Position numbers and translations under genes: made by a program. The notes under the pieces were generated by a model that saw only the letters and a program-made list of their open reading frames with translations, made no database searches and was not told where the DNA came from. A stretch of 64,000 bases of DNA, from NCBI RefSeq assembly GCF_014805625.2, contig NW_023998459.1, forward strand, positions 497,161 to 561,160. The letters are read 5' to 3'. Shown one piece after another: positions 1-11,900 of the stretch; position 1 is the stretch's first letter, and each line of letters begins with the position of its first letter. The stretch comes from Glossina fuscipes (Eukaryota; Arthropoda; Insecta; Diptera; Glossinidae).

Positions 1-880
1 TTTATTAAATAAATAAATGTAGCTTCCATTTTATAAGCCTTATCGGACCTTCAGTATTTTGAAGGCCAATGTAATAGACGTAGATAACTAAATTGACAAA
101 AACCTTATCCTCAATCTGACATATACAAAACAAATAGTTAAGCCGCATTCAAAATTAGCCTCTAAATATGTACCCTATATTTCGTATATAAATGCCTTTA
201 AATCGCGGTAAAAATTTCGGCGACAATTATATGTAACAGAAATCGTACCTGAGTGTTTGCAAACACCTATGCAAAATTGTACATATTAGAAAAAACGTAT
301 CATATGGGTATTTTTGTTCCTGTGTTTGAGAAGTCACCATAAACAAATAAACGTTTGAAAAAATATTATACTATCACGAATACATGTTATTATAATTTTT
401 AATAATATCGCACAATAAAGAAGCGCAATTAAAACTCGTTTCTCATAAACAATATATTTGGTATACATATACATAAGCATAAGAGGTACACTTAATTAAT
501 CATTACATATACAACAATTAAATATATGTAAGTGATTTTATAATTATATGCTTTTGGTCAATGTAAGATTTTCAAACATATTAGTTATGGTTCTCATGTT
601 TCTGTCTGACTTTGATATTAAAGTTGCAAATATTCAAGCATAAAGTTAAACCGAGCACCAAGATTCCCTACCTTTCATGGAGCGACTACATACTTCAATA
701 TTGTTCCATCATATTTAAGCAGATTTCGAATTGAATTTTAATGGTCGCGGAAAAAAGTAAAGATCTTTTATTTCTTTGTCTCAGATTAGGAGAGCGGAAT
801 CGAATATGTTAACAGAGATATGAACGAGCTAAATAATTTTCAATTTACGACAAGGTGCATTTTTTTTGTACTCATTTCTC
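1..880. other. AT-rich non-coding DNA, nothing recognised
   Basis: No convincing ORF, RNA gene or transposon terminus was seen. Intergenic or intronic. Confidence 0.5.
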
Positions 881-1270
881 AAGGATGACGGGTATATTCA
901 TTTTGTCAAAACGTTTGTAATGCTCAGAACGAAGCTTCGAAGTACACACATTCGTAATCAGCATCAAATTCATAATCGATTTAAGCATGTGCGCTTGTCC
1001 GTCTGCGTATTGTCTGTTGTAATCATTCTACTGTAGCAAAAATGAAGCTATCGCCCTCAACCTTGGATTGGAGTTGAACACACGCCTACGTAAAGTGAGG
1101 ACAAAAGGAAAACAAAATTGATTTTTGCTGATTACTCGTAAACTACGGTAGATAAATCTTCAAAAATGTATGTATGTATATTCTATGAGCAATGCTGTAG
1201 TGATTGTATAAAAATTGAAAAAATCGGCCACGCCTACTCAATTTTATAGTGAGGCGTAATTTAATTTTTT
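881..1270 (+). repeat. DINE/INE-1-like interspersed element, fragment
   Basis: Starts GATGACGGGTATATTCATTTT, followed by an alignable series of blocks also found at 12.87 and 40.18 kb: AACGTTTGTAA, a GAAGCTTC block, ATCAGCAT, a CGATTTAAGCATGTGCGCTTGTCCGTCTG block, then TTTGCTGATTACTCGTAAAC and GGCCACGCCTACTCAATTTTATAG. The internal and 3' parts are degraded. No coding capacity, as expected for this non-autonomous class. Confidence 0.75.
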
Positions 1271-1510
1271 TTTTAAACTTTTATAACGCGGAGAGGCAAG
1301 TTTCAAATTCGGAATGCATCAAAGCACGTCCGTCTGTTCATCTGTCCATTTGCCCCTCCGTGCAACTGTTTGCGCTGTTTCTATGGTCCCTTTCGCAAGA
1401 ATAGGAATATGGCCTACAAACTTGCAAAAAAAACTGTTGACTCGATTGAAGCGGTAAAGGTAAGACGAAAAGTATGCCTTACTTTCAGATGAAAATAAGC
1501 AAGTGTGTCA
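1271..1510 (+). repeat. DINE-like element, second subfamily fragment
   Basis: Contains CAAGTTTCAAATTCGGAATGCATCAAAGCACGTCCGTCTGTTCATCTGTCC. The same block order (GGNAAGTTTCAAATTTG-AATGCA, then a GTCCGYCYGTTCGTCTGTCC-type run, then a GCAACTNTGTGGNATTTG-type block) is seen at 39.80 kb on the + strand and, reversed, at 13.31-13.51 kb. It abuts the fragment ending near 1270, so two related copies sit head to tail. Confidence 0.65.
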
Positions 1511-2436
1511 TCAATTACCAAAGATATGGGCATAAAATATGCCGTCACTGCCTGCTAGGGGGTTTTTCTCACTTAAGGCAAAAATTGCTCGTTTAGATAA
1601 GCCCGCGCAAATTAATTGAAAAGTCTTAGCTGTATTTTTTGATTGCAATAACCTAACACCTATATATTTAAATTATTTTTATGCCAAGCCTGGAATTCCT
1701 TTAATCTGTTGTATTTTTTCTTTTTATACAAACATTCGATGAATATCAGAGTAGTTATATTTCTGCTAAGTGCATATTACATTGTGTCTGAAAATGGCAC
1801 TTGGAATTAATTAGCGGCGACGTTAAACTTCATCCAGACATAGTTGATAATATTGAAAAAGATAATCAGCTTTTTCTCAATATTTTGAAAAGAGTGAAAG
1901 TGTATTGCACAAAAAAAAAACTGAAAAGTATATTTTTTGATTTAAAAAATATCACCCAAGTGATTAAATTATTAAAAAGTTTAATGGAAGTATTTTAGAA
2001 ATTAATGGCAATAAGCTAACGTACACTTCGTTCATTCGAATTAATGGAATAGCAAGAAAAGAAGAAGGTTTACAAATTGATTAAACTGCAAACGCTTTTG
2101 TCAGTTTTAACGAATCTTATGTAATGCTAATTACATGTTATTTATATATACTTTTTAAATTTGCGGATAATAATAACGTAACGAATCGAAATTTTTCGCA
2201 ATGTTTAGTTAACAATAAATCACATGATTGCGAATATGTCATGTTTTGTCAAAATATTTGGAAAACTTCTGTTGCCTAAAAATTTGGTATTCTTTGAGGT
2301 GCACAAAAAATGTTATTTTTTTAATATAAGTGAAAAAGCATAAATAAAGTTAGATAGTGTACACTACCGTAAACAATGACGAGAAATCACTTTTAGCTTA
2401 CATGAAATTTCTTCTTACTTGGGTTTTTGGGTTTAA
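1511..2436. other. Non-coding stretch with a possible decayed ORF
   Basis: Mostly AT-rich filler. At 1792-1998 an open + frame reads ELISGDVKLHPDIVDNIE and onward, and a +1 frame continues it at about 2000-2083 (EINGNKLTYTSFIRINGIA). Such a frame-broken but protein-like pair could be a transposon or pseudogene relic. I do not recognise the family. Confidence 0.35.
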
Positions 2437-2698
2437 CCCTTTGCACCCGAACGGCGCTATTACTAGTTTTGATAATATTGTACATTAAATTGAGCACGCG
2501 TTGTAAATTTTTTTACTTGGTGTGAGATTATGAAATTTGATGTTAAAATATTATGTTTGTAATATGTAAATAAAAATGAAACATGTAAATAAACTATGTT
2601 TGTTTCAAATTCTAATGTTTGATTTGTTACAATTTTTTATCAAAACTACTGTCGGATAGCTGAATACCCATACTAAAAAATGGTTCTGGTGCAAAGGG
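2437..2698. mobile_element. piggyBac-type MITE (262 bp) with TTAA target duplication
   Basis: Seen: the element is bounded by TTAA on each side (2433-2436 and 2699-2702). It begins CCCTTTGCACCCGAAC and ends, read inverted, CCCTTTGCACCAGAAC, a terminal inverted repeat of 16 bp with one mismatch. The interior is short and non-coding. TTAA duplications with ends starting CCC are diagnostic of the piggyBac superfamily, so this is a non-autonomous derivative moved by a transposase encoded elsewhere. The well-preserved ends suggest fairly recent insertion. Confidence 0.88.
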
Positions 2699-2702
2699 TT
2701 AA

Positions 2703-3239
2703 ATATGAAAACGAAGCTGTGCCTAGAACACTACGCACAATATATCATCTATCTCTATATAGAGTAATCAAGCGTCCTGTGCTAGAGTGAAGCAGTAGGT
2801 ATATACACATATAACACAAAATAATATAAATGAAAGCAATGTTTGACGTGTTGTATCGAGGCTCTGTTAAACGAAATTTCGAAATACAGCATAAATCAAC
2901 ACAAAAGTGTGATAGTTACGATTACAAAATTAATTTTCATTAAAAATTATAGATAATCAATTTACGAGTTACGCTTTGTAACGAAAGTAAAAAGCAACTG
3001 ATAGAATCCAGCGGACTACGTATTAGATTTTTTGAAATCGTGTTATATTAAAACCGTGAAACAATAATCACAAATTACTTCATTGAATCGAAACTGCCTT
3101 TTAACGTGTCATGCGAGGGACATGTGTATGTGGTTCTAGCATTTTTATTTCAAAATTAATTTATGTAAATAATCACCTCTGGATTTTTCTAAAAATTCGG
3201 ATCTGAAACACCAATTTCTAATTGTATATAAATGTGAAC
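2703..3239. other. AT-rich non-coding DNA, nothing recognised
   Basis: No ORF or repeat family was recognised between the MITE and the transposase relic. Confidence 0.5.
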
Positions 3240-3790
3240 TTATTTCACCAAGAACACAAGTTGTTTTTAAAATCATTGACAGTTTGTAGTTTATTGAAGT
3301 AAACCAATAATCTCACATAATCACAGAAAAAAAAGTAAACGGAGTGATATCTTATCGCATTGTGTCTTCGTCGCTAGTTCACAACTGGGTTTTTGGAGGC
3401 TAGACGTTTGTTGGACTTTAATCCCAATAAATTGATTGTATTATAATATGCATGGCATGCTACGTCATCCTGTCGAAGGCACCTATCGTCCATAGAGAAG
3501 TATTCTAATTTTTGCCAAAAAAAATCAGCCACCATTTTTCTGCAACATTCTCCATTCAAGGTAATTGCAATATTTTCATTTTTAAAAAGGAGCACTTTCA
3601 GTTTACAAACCTTGCACAGCAGCTAATTTTTGTGCGCATAAAAACCCTTAGGAAGACTACTTGGTTTTTTTTATTCCACGTAGACAATTTCCTTTAAATG
3701 CGAAACCATTCATCAAACTTTTCTTCAATGCAAACAAATGCAACGTAGTCGGAAAGAGCCACATTCACGTAGTGTTTCGACACCCTATTA
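3240..3790 (-). pseudogene. IS630/Tc1-like DDE transposase relic
   Basis: Read on the minus strand, 3374-3595 gives ITLNGECCRKMVADFFWQKLE, then an RQDDVACHAYYNTINLL block and a SKNPVVN block. This matches the order seen in a widespread insect transposase family: a TLNG-YR-M--DFFxPxL block, the catalytic FQQDGATCHTA block, then ISRNGPVNWPPR. The match continues past an in-frame TAG into YFFFCDYVRLLVYFNKLQT (toward 3270), where the family has YFLWGYVK-LVY. A frame-shifted upstream part with a CIEEKF-like block lies toward 3770. The second Asp is kept (RQDD). Stops, frameshifts and lost motifs make it inactive and old. No terminal repeats were found. Confidence 0.75.
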
Positions 3791-5879
3791 AGACTAACTT
3801 ATATTTGCTTGTTCGACAATGTGTAAGCGAAGACTAGTTCTTTAATATACTAGGGTAGCCAACACTTCATTTATTGTGAAGCATTGCCAGATTTTTAATA
3901 TAATTCTTATAATAAGTTTTAACAATTTCTATACGTTTTGCAACTGTGTGTCTCTCCATACGAATTTTCCAACAACGCGTATCACATAAGTGCTAATTTT
4001 AGTTGGCATCTGGAAAAAAGTGCAGAAAAAAATTTAAAAAATGGTTCTAATTTGATCGCTCTATATTTAAGGCACCTAAATATTACATGCGAAAACATAA
4101 CAAAAAGCTTGTTGGAAGCATAATGCTCTCTTTCACCTACGTGATCACCGCTCTATATGAAACGTTTTTATGCGATCTTGTTACTTTCTTTATCTTTGTT
4201 TGCTACGACCCGAATTAGATGATTGAAATTACGATTTTATCGTAAATAACTTCGCCATATTTTTTACAGCGAAAGGTTGGTACTTTTCGGGTCTTCAATT
4301 AAAATCATGCAAATGCCCATATCCTCGAATTCATTTTCAGTACATAAGCAACACAAAAATGTGTAGGGAAGGCATATATATATATCTTAATTATGCTTTT
4401 AATAAGCCAATTAATTCTCCAACGCGAATTCTCCTGTCATACAAATATTTGACATATTCGATTAGGATAGATAATTTTCAAGCTTCTTTTATAGTTGTTG
4501 TAATATGTTTGTTGCGAACATGTTCTATACGCAGTTTTAACCATTTTCGAAATTAGTATTTGTTAAGACAACAATAAACAATTGAACTCTATTTGCATAT
4601 TGATGTAAACGCGACTTGCTTAACTACAAATAAAAGTGTGCAGCTTGTGTTCCATGTATACAGAGTTACAGAGTTACTAACATATTTTGCAAAAAAAAAA
4701 AAAGGAAAATTAACTTAAGAACCAACTATAGTCCAACTTAATAAAGCAATTTTTTTGCTAAAGAATTTCTTCATCTCCACCTATTTTAATCATAAAATAC
4801 TACAAATTGGAGGTGGTTCCCATACGAAGGTTTAGCTTTCATGAAACTAAAGACTTCGACGTTATACATGCGTTTATATAGAAATCGTTCCAAGAAATGG
4901 TCGCATGCCTTTCAAATTTTTCGCAGTCATTTAGTAGGCCAAATTACTCCTTTTCATTGATATTAGTCGAGAGTAATTAAATGTAGCAAATATTTTTCAG
5001 ACAAAGTCTTCTTTCAAATGAGTCGTTATATGCGAAGTATTCGTCAAAATTGTCCGATCAAAATCATTACCTATAGAGCTCGTGCTTGGTCGAAGATATA
5101 TCAGTGTATTAAACGTCATCAAAAGAACACAAAAATGGTTTCAGGAAATAATTCTGAATCGATCGATATAATAAGAATGGATTTATTTCTAGTCTTTCGT
5201 GATGTTGAATACATACGCATGGATATAATATGCCCCTAATGCAATAGAAGAATTTGGGTCGGGTTCCTCCCCCTAAAGTATTTTATAATTCACTTCGCAC
5301 GGTATAATATTATAACAGAATTGTAATTCACTGTTTTGCCACCTAAATACACCTACTGCATGATAATTAGTAACAATTTTAAGTTTTTATATAAGAAGGT
5401 TTTTATAAACATAGCATAATGTATCGGTAAAAAATTAATTCAGCATGGCGGTACCGTCCAAGAGTGATACTATCAATGCAATGTTTCTCCAATATTTTGG
5501 TGCCTTCTTCTATAGAACGATTTGAAAGATAGTTTGTGGTAATGACTCCATCGTTTGATTAAAATTTTTTTCTCTGGAGCATTCTTTGAAAACATTCGCA
5601 TGCAATTTCATCATCGTAGTTATCGATGTGTCACGCAGTGCTTTGCTTTGGTGAAACAGAGCTTCCTTTTTTGTCGCTTGCTCTTTTTTGTCAATTTCCC
5701 TCGTTTAGTCGAGCCCAAACTGTCATATAATATTTACTAAGTATCGTTCTCTCTTCCTGGCTATTGGTTCGATTTGTGAGTTCCATTCATAAAGCGTGAA
5801 AAATTCTGATTCGGTTGATATTTTTGCTCTAGTCTGAGTCTCTCATGCCCAAATTTTTAAGCCTTCTCATATCCTAAGA
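3791..5879. other. Non-coding DNA, mostly unremarkable
   Basis: AT-rich. Between about 4840 and 5240 it contains faint similarity to the family-2 repeat (blocks such as CGTTATATGCGAAGTATTCG and TTGTCCGATC), too diverged to delimit. The short frames here are not supported as genes. Confidence 0.4.
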
Positions 5880-6350
5880 ATATCAGCTACCTCCTGCAAC
5901 TTAATTTTTCGATTATATGAAGCAGTGTGCAAAACATTGTTCCAGCCGAACCAAACTTTTCATATCAATTTAGAATGTCCAAACACTGCTGCTATCGAAA
6001 AAGTGAGCCGATTCACAATATTCAATAGCATTCACCCCTGAGTCAAGGCTCGTCAGAGGTTTCTTAAAAATCGCGACTTTTAGGTTGAATACAAAAATAC
6101 ATGAATAGACGGACAGACAAGGTTAGACAGATTCAGAAAATGATTCTGTTTTATACCCTCCTGGGTGTGACGCACGTTCGCACCAAGTTAATATACCCTG
6201 TACCACGAGTGATGTAGCCGATAAATGATATAATAAAAGGAAATATAGCATATGATAAGGTATAGAAGTGCGCAAGGAAGCAATCTAAGTATACTTGCCG
6301 TACGAAGCTCCGGTAGATTCTAATGAAAGATGTAGTTTCTGCCGACATAT
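5880..6350 (+). repeat. Interspersed repeat family 2, copy a
   Basis: Shares with 34.09-34.54 kb the ordered blocks CCAGCCGAACCAAACTTTTC, ATATCAATTTAGAATGTCCAAA, a TCGAAAAAGTGAGCCGA block, CAATAGCATTCACCC, AAGGCTCGTCAG, AAAAATCGCGACTT, and a GACGGACAGACAAGG run leading to a GATTCAGAAAATGATTCTG block. It ends near TATACCCTGTACCACGAGTGATGTAG. Non-coding, with both visible copies in the same orientation. Tephritid and drosophilid introns carry similar medium-length repeats. The class (Helitron-like or other) is not resolved. Confidence 0.7.
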
Positions 6351-6905
6351 TCGTCAGTACACATCAGAATCCGTTACGTATGTAAACCTTCGCTTTGTCT
6401 TGAGCTTTAAAGAAATACGTTTTCTATCTAGTCCCCTATTCCTCATCGTAAGCTTACAAAACTAAATAAGACATAAATGGGAAAAATGCCGCAAATAAAG
6501 TTGATAAAAAGAATTATTGAACAATTTTTATATCCCAAACATTTCATGCCCTTTTCGTGTAGCCACAGTTTATCTGGATGAAGTCGTAACTCTTAGCGAC
6601 TTTGATAGATTATTCACGTCAGCAGACATCGAACCCAACACCAATTTTTTCGTGGTATTTGGAAGTACTCCACATTGTAAATTACACAAAGTTTGTTGAG
6701 AGCATATAAATAGAAACAGCAGAACTTTATTAAGTATTGAAATTGCTTCCGAATCTATGCTTTGCTGACAGAGATGAGAAGTTCGAAAAGCGTGTAATCA
6801 TCCAATTGATAAATAGCGTGGGATAGTCGAAATGTAACTGCCATGCGAAATTATTATTTTTTTTATACATCAAAAACCAACCAGTTTCTCGCTTGCGAAC
6901 GACGC
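6351..6905. other. Non-coding DNA, nothing recognised
   Basis: No supported ORF, RNA gene or repeat. AT-rich. Confidence 0.5.
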
Positions 6906-7009
6906 TTATACCAAAAAAACTTACACCAAAAAAACGTACATCAAAAAATCTATACCAAAAAAACTTACACCAAAAAAACCTATACCAAAAAAACTTACAC
7001 CGAAAAAAC
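6906..7009. repeat. 15-bp tandem array with a 30-bp higher-order unit (seven units)
   Basis: Seven consecutive units of TTATACCAAAAAAAC type. Units alternate between a TATACC form (units 1, 4 and 6) and a TACACC form (units 2, 5 and 7), giving a 30-bp dimer period over the last four. Unit 3 is a 14-bp variant (GTACATCAAAAAAT). The array ends four bases before a degenerate mariner relic begins. Confidence 0.92.
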
Positions 7010-7012
7010 TTA

Positions 7013-7267
7013 TTAAATGATGCGGCCTAAACCACCATGTAATAGGTGGTATAAAAGTTCGCCGCGATTTTTTGGTCTTTTTTTGTAGCCTGTCTTATGA
7101 TTAATGTTTAGTGCCTCCGCCATTTCCTGACAGTTTGTGTGCCGGTCTTGGTCCACCGTTTGCAACATTTCATCGACTTTTCCAGTGACTGGCCGAAAAA
7201 AACCATGTGTCTGGGTACACTTAACAAATTTTTCAGCATGTTTTTGCGCTTTCTTCAGATATTTCAC
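7013..7267 (-). pseudogene. Mariner transposase N-terminal relic
   Basis: Minus-strand translation contains EMLQTVDQDRHTNCQEMAEA followed by LNINHKT and then GYKKR. This is the arrangement of the second helix-turn-helix of mariner transposases (D-R-T-C-EIAE-LNI-HKTV-NHL-KAGY-KK), with the residues between HKT and GYKK deleted. The frame around it is interrupted and there is no DDE domain. The remnant is adjacent to the 15-bp array, which may have expanded from element or flanking sequence. Non-functional. Confidence 0.65.
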
Positions 7268-8539
7268 TCATTTTTAAATCAACACAACTTTTTACACTAG
7301 CAAAGGGATAAGAAAACATTCTTCACAAAAATGTAAGCTGAAATGTCACCTATTAAGCACATGTTGCCTTGAGACAATTAGGTGCCGATATATAGGCATC
7401 AACATCATCTAGTGGCAAAAAACCGCGAATATCGTTTGTACCACCCATTAGTTTGTTTTTCGTTTTGCTTTTATTTATTCCTGCAATGTCAATGGTTAGC
7501 TTTTATTTTTGCAACAAAACAAAAAAAATAAAAAATAAATAAAAAATCTATAAGAACTTATTAACTACAAACGATGACTAATTTTTATGGTTATTATTAT
7601 TGTTCTTTACTAAAGCTCTCTAAGGCATTTTATGGGAGATTTTCTAAAAGGCAAAAACCCTCTCTTAACTTGAAACAATAGCAACAATAATTTTTTTTCG
7701 TTTTCTCCAAATATGTCTCCCACTCACCAGCCATGTGCTATTGTTAATAAGAACAGGCAAAAAACATTCAAACTATTATCTTTGTTTAATAATATTTTTT
7801 TATAGTTATCTTACCCTATGAAAACATGTCGTATTTTATGTATATTTTACCGAAAACACTTGCCTGGCCATGACGTGGTTGTTGATCAGTACTTAAACTC
7901 ACCTCTTACTAAACGGTCGGTGGTGATTTGTAATACTAATAAAACGAAAAATGTGCATGTTATCTTAAACGACTTTCTACTAAACAAAGTAAATCGATTA
8001 TTAAGCGTAATTTAAAGCGGTTGCTCGATTGTAAAAGATATGTCTCGGAAATCGTTTGTTGGGTTATGTCATGTTTGTGGTTAACTGATCTTGAAGTTTT
8101 ATTTTTGTTTAAAATAAGAGACATATCAATTATCTTTTAATCTAATGCAAAAAATTAGTGATTTATTCTCAAGAAGAGATATTTGATATTTGCCACTTAT
8201 ATAGTAAATAAAAAATGTAAATAATGATTTAACAAAAAGGTGGGCGTCTAAATACAATTTCTCTCGTGCCTTTATTTATTTAAAAACATTTTTTATTTAT
8301 TTAAGAACAAAATAACAAAGAGATTATACAATTGTCCATTATTTTGGACTCATTCTAAACTTGTATACGGGGATTTCAAATTTAATAGAAATGGAAATGT
8401 AACCATTTTTTTACAGTTACAAATTTATCACATTAGGGTTTATCATGTATTTACTTTACAGTTATTTAGTTGAGAGTGCATGCCTTACTTGTCCATTTGT
8501 CAGTTCATTTATATTTCACCGGCATCAGGCGTTTCCATA
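7268..8539. other. AT-rich non-coding DNA
   Basis: Nothing recognised apart from long A/T runs (for example 7507-7545, composed almost only of A and T). Confidence 0.5.
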
Positions 8540-8926
8540 GGTTTATGGCCTTTTCGTAGTAAAATTTAAACCTATTTTTCTTATATTCAGGCAGTTGTGA
8601 GGCATTTTCATCGATAATTTTTTACAGTATTTCTGGTAAAACCCTTACATCATCTTTGTAAAACATTTTAAATTTTTGGGAGAAAAATTATATCCCAAGT
8701 TATTTTCGCAAACCTCTTTTGCAATTAGGTTTACGCCACTAAGCAAGTTCAGCAGAGAGCGCCACAAATGGTAGTCGAATGGGACAAAAATTTTGAATAT
8801 ATCCAAACGTCCCATCCAAGCTCTCCCGACCTTCGTCGTTGTCATTAAAAGCGTGTGTAATCTGACATAGTCATGATGGAAACCGTCGCTTTTAATTGTG
8901 GACGCGCAAGCAATCCTATTAAGCAA
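8540..8926 (-). pseudogene. Mariner transposase C-terminal relic
   Basis: On the minus strand HHDYVRLHTLLMT aligns with the HQDNARPHTS block of mariner, VPFDYHLWRSLLNLLSG with the APSDYHLFRSLQNxLxG block, and a frame-shifted LPEIL-KIIDENASQLPEYKKN tail with the LPERWQKVIDxNGQY C-terminus. Both Asp residues (HHD and FDYH) are kept, but the spacing is 31 instead of the 34 residues usual for DD34D mariners. Stops and frameshifts make it dead. It differs clearly from the mariner at 53-54.6 kb, so it is an independent, older insertion. Confidence 0.68.
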
Positions 8927-11900
8927 TCAGAAACGCGCTTTGACTGCAAAGAGTGAGAACAAATATCCTGCCAGTTTGGACTAGTTCGTAACACACTAAT
9001 TTCTTGCGTCGATTTATGATTTCTCACCATTTCTAAATCTTCATCTATCTTGGATCACTATTTCAGTTGCACTTTATTGTCCTAATTGAGGCAATTTCCA
9101 ACGCCTGTTATCAACGGCTTCAAAAATAGATTTTTAATAGTCATTCACAGAGGTAAATTCCGCCCCTTACATTTGTCGCTGTTAATGTGAGACTCAAATA
9201 TCGAGTTAATTTTTATCACTTTTACGAATATTTTATAGCTGTCAAAATGGTCAGTGGAACCGACCGAACCACTATATCGGCTTTTTCGATTACTGTTTAA
9301 CTATCACGAAGGAGCCGTTTGCGGGCTCCTTATTTTGAAAACGCGTCTTCATTGTAACCAAGGTTAAAAATGTAGCGAATGTTTCCGAATTTTCCCTATT
9401 TCTAAAACGCGCTTATTTGTGATTGAATTAAAAAATTTAACATCGTTCTTTTTTATTTGCGGGCAAGCATATCTATGACATGCAGTCTAGCAGAGTAATG
9501 GTTTGAAAATAAGTTCCAATTTAACTAGTGAAGACAACTACCATAGTTGTAAACATCCGAACATGGTTCTATTAGATACTCAGAGGTAAGATATAACCAA
9601 ATTGCACAAAATATTTAGATACTTAGGTTTCGTGATTAATCTTAGTATTCTAGAACCACTCTGAAACTTATATGACTTTTACATTTTACTTCCATACTTT
9701 ATCGTAGAGGGGATAAATTAAAGTTACAAACATTTTTAACGGATTGACCTTACCTATTAAAGGGTATTTAGAAAAAAAAGCTCTTTTTTGCAGAAATTCT
9801 TCAATCAGTTTGATCAAGTTAAGCTAGAAAACGCGCAGAATCGGCCTATGCGTTCTCCAAGATTTATTTATTAATCGACATAAAATTTTAGCTAGTACAC
9901 TGCCAATAAAGAATAACGTTAAACGAAATGCAATTTAGGTGAGAAGTGCAATAGGCCTACCGAAAGTTAGGTTAAATCCGTATAATATAATTACGTAATT
10001 TATCAGTAATAATGCTGACGGGAAAACTAAATATGTATATAAAGTATTGATTCTCCGTTAGGAACTAATAATAGATTTAATCTAGTAATCAATAACATAG
10101 ATAGTAAAAGTAGAAATTAGTTCTCCTATATAATAAATAGTTCATCAAAAATCCTTCCTTTAAATATGAGACAAAAAATTTAAAATGAAATAAAAAGCAT
10201 TAATAGAATCATAAACATAATAAACATCTGACTATTTTAAACCTTGTTCCCTAAACTATTAGCTGAATAAGTTAAAAACTTGAGTTTAGTTCTTAAATTG
10301 GGTCATAAAGGTATATAATCTCTATTAACTTTTAAAATCAGATTGATGATTCGCTTCAAATTAGCGACAAACTTTATATGCTTTATATTATTACTTAAGG
10401 GATGTTGCCATATTATTTAATAGATGCGAATCCTCTGTCGAAATACAATTTCTCAAGATCTAAGCAAGTTATTCAGTTTTCGTCACGAGAAGGTTGTTTT
10501 ACGGCTTCTACAACAAATATGAAACCTGTATGCGAATACATTGCAGTCAATTTGTGTTAATTGCGGTGATGTCATTCGACTTAAGCCGAATGTAATCTCT
10601 TTCGTCTTATATTTTATATGCAAATATATTTATATATGAATACATTTAAGGGAAAGTTCAATGCCGACTGGATACTTTCTTCACCTTTTAAGCTTATAAA
10701 TAAAATATATTTGTATTTTAATGTTATTTCATACACTATCTAACCATCGAGAAGAAATGAGAACTTTCAACCTAATTGCGTCTTATAGATAGGGTTTATA
10801 AAAGTAAAGAAAAAAATTGCAAACCTTAGCACTGACTTCCTGAAAGCTAAGTCGTGACATTAGTGGCCAAGCAATAAGACACATATTTAAGATCTAATCA
10901 AGAATGCGTACGGTTTATGCGATCATGTGGTGGAATTATTGCAGTACAGTCTACTAATTTAACCGAGTAAATGAATTACCCAACGCTTCTGCTGCTTAAA
11001 AAAGTATTTTTACAAAAGTTATGATATTATATATAAGTAACTGTTAAAACAGACCACAGATTTTCATACATATGCGATAATTTGCCACATATAGCGTAAG
11101 ATATTGCTACAACACATTGAAAGGGATGTTGCATGTGTCAGTTCAATTATTGTTTGATACACACATGTCCAATAGCGCTGCAGCAAGCCAAACAGCGCAC
11201 AATGACCTTAAAGAAGCATTGCAAAATCATTTCTGGTCGACTAGTTATATCAGAGTGCATTTATAAAATGCCTTTCAGTTCTATTATGTCCTGTCCAAGG
11301 AGAATGCAATCTCTTTAGAATATTGAAACGACTTAAGATTTTTTTTAAAGACAACGAGCTCACCTTAATTTATTCGTCTATAATACAAAAAAAAATTGTC
11401 AATTAAATAATAAATATTACGTATACGAATAAATTCTGTAAATTGAAATTGGTTGCTTCACGAAATATAGATGACGCAATTTCATTTTTCCGAAATTTTG
11501 GATATATATACAGCTTATATATTGAGGATTGTGCGGTATAAGTTGTTTGACACCTAACGTTCAGTGTATATCAAAGTGCAAAGAAAAAGGTGCCTTTTAC
11601 AAAACTGCATACATGCTTTTCTGTTTTTAAATGCGATAAATTGGATAAGAATGCAGTTGAAGCTACGGAAATGATTACGTTTTGAAAAGCAATTTGCGTG
11701 ATTTCCAGCAAAACATTCTAGTCTTGAGAACAGTGACAATTCGAATACATCTGTCTGTCGCCAGCAAAAGCATTCCAGGACGTGATTATGAACTTAGTCT
11801 ACGAAGACCGGCGCCTGTCTACTTCCGATTAGCTCTAGTTCAGATTGATCCAATCGTATTTAGCAGATCAGTGGATCTGCAAGGTTGAAAATGTGCAAAA

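Noticed and set aside
5018..5239. 73-codon + ORF
   Set aside because: No recognisable similarity, and the surroundings faintly resemble the non-coding family-2 repeat.
6906..7009. Possible CRISPR-like repeat
   Set aside because: Contiguous 15-bp tandem units without spacers in a eukaryotic genome; it is a microsatellite/minisatellite-type array.
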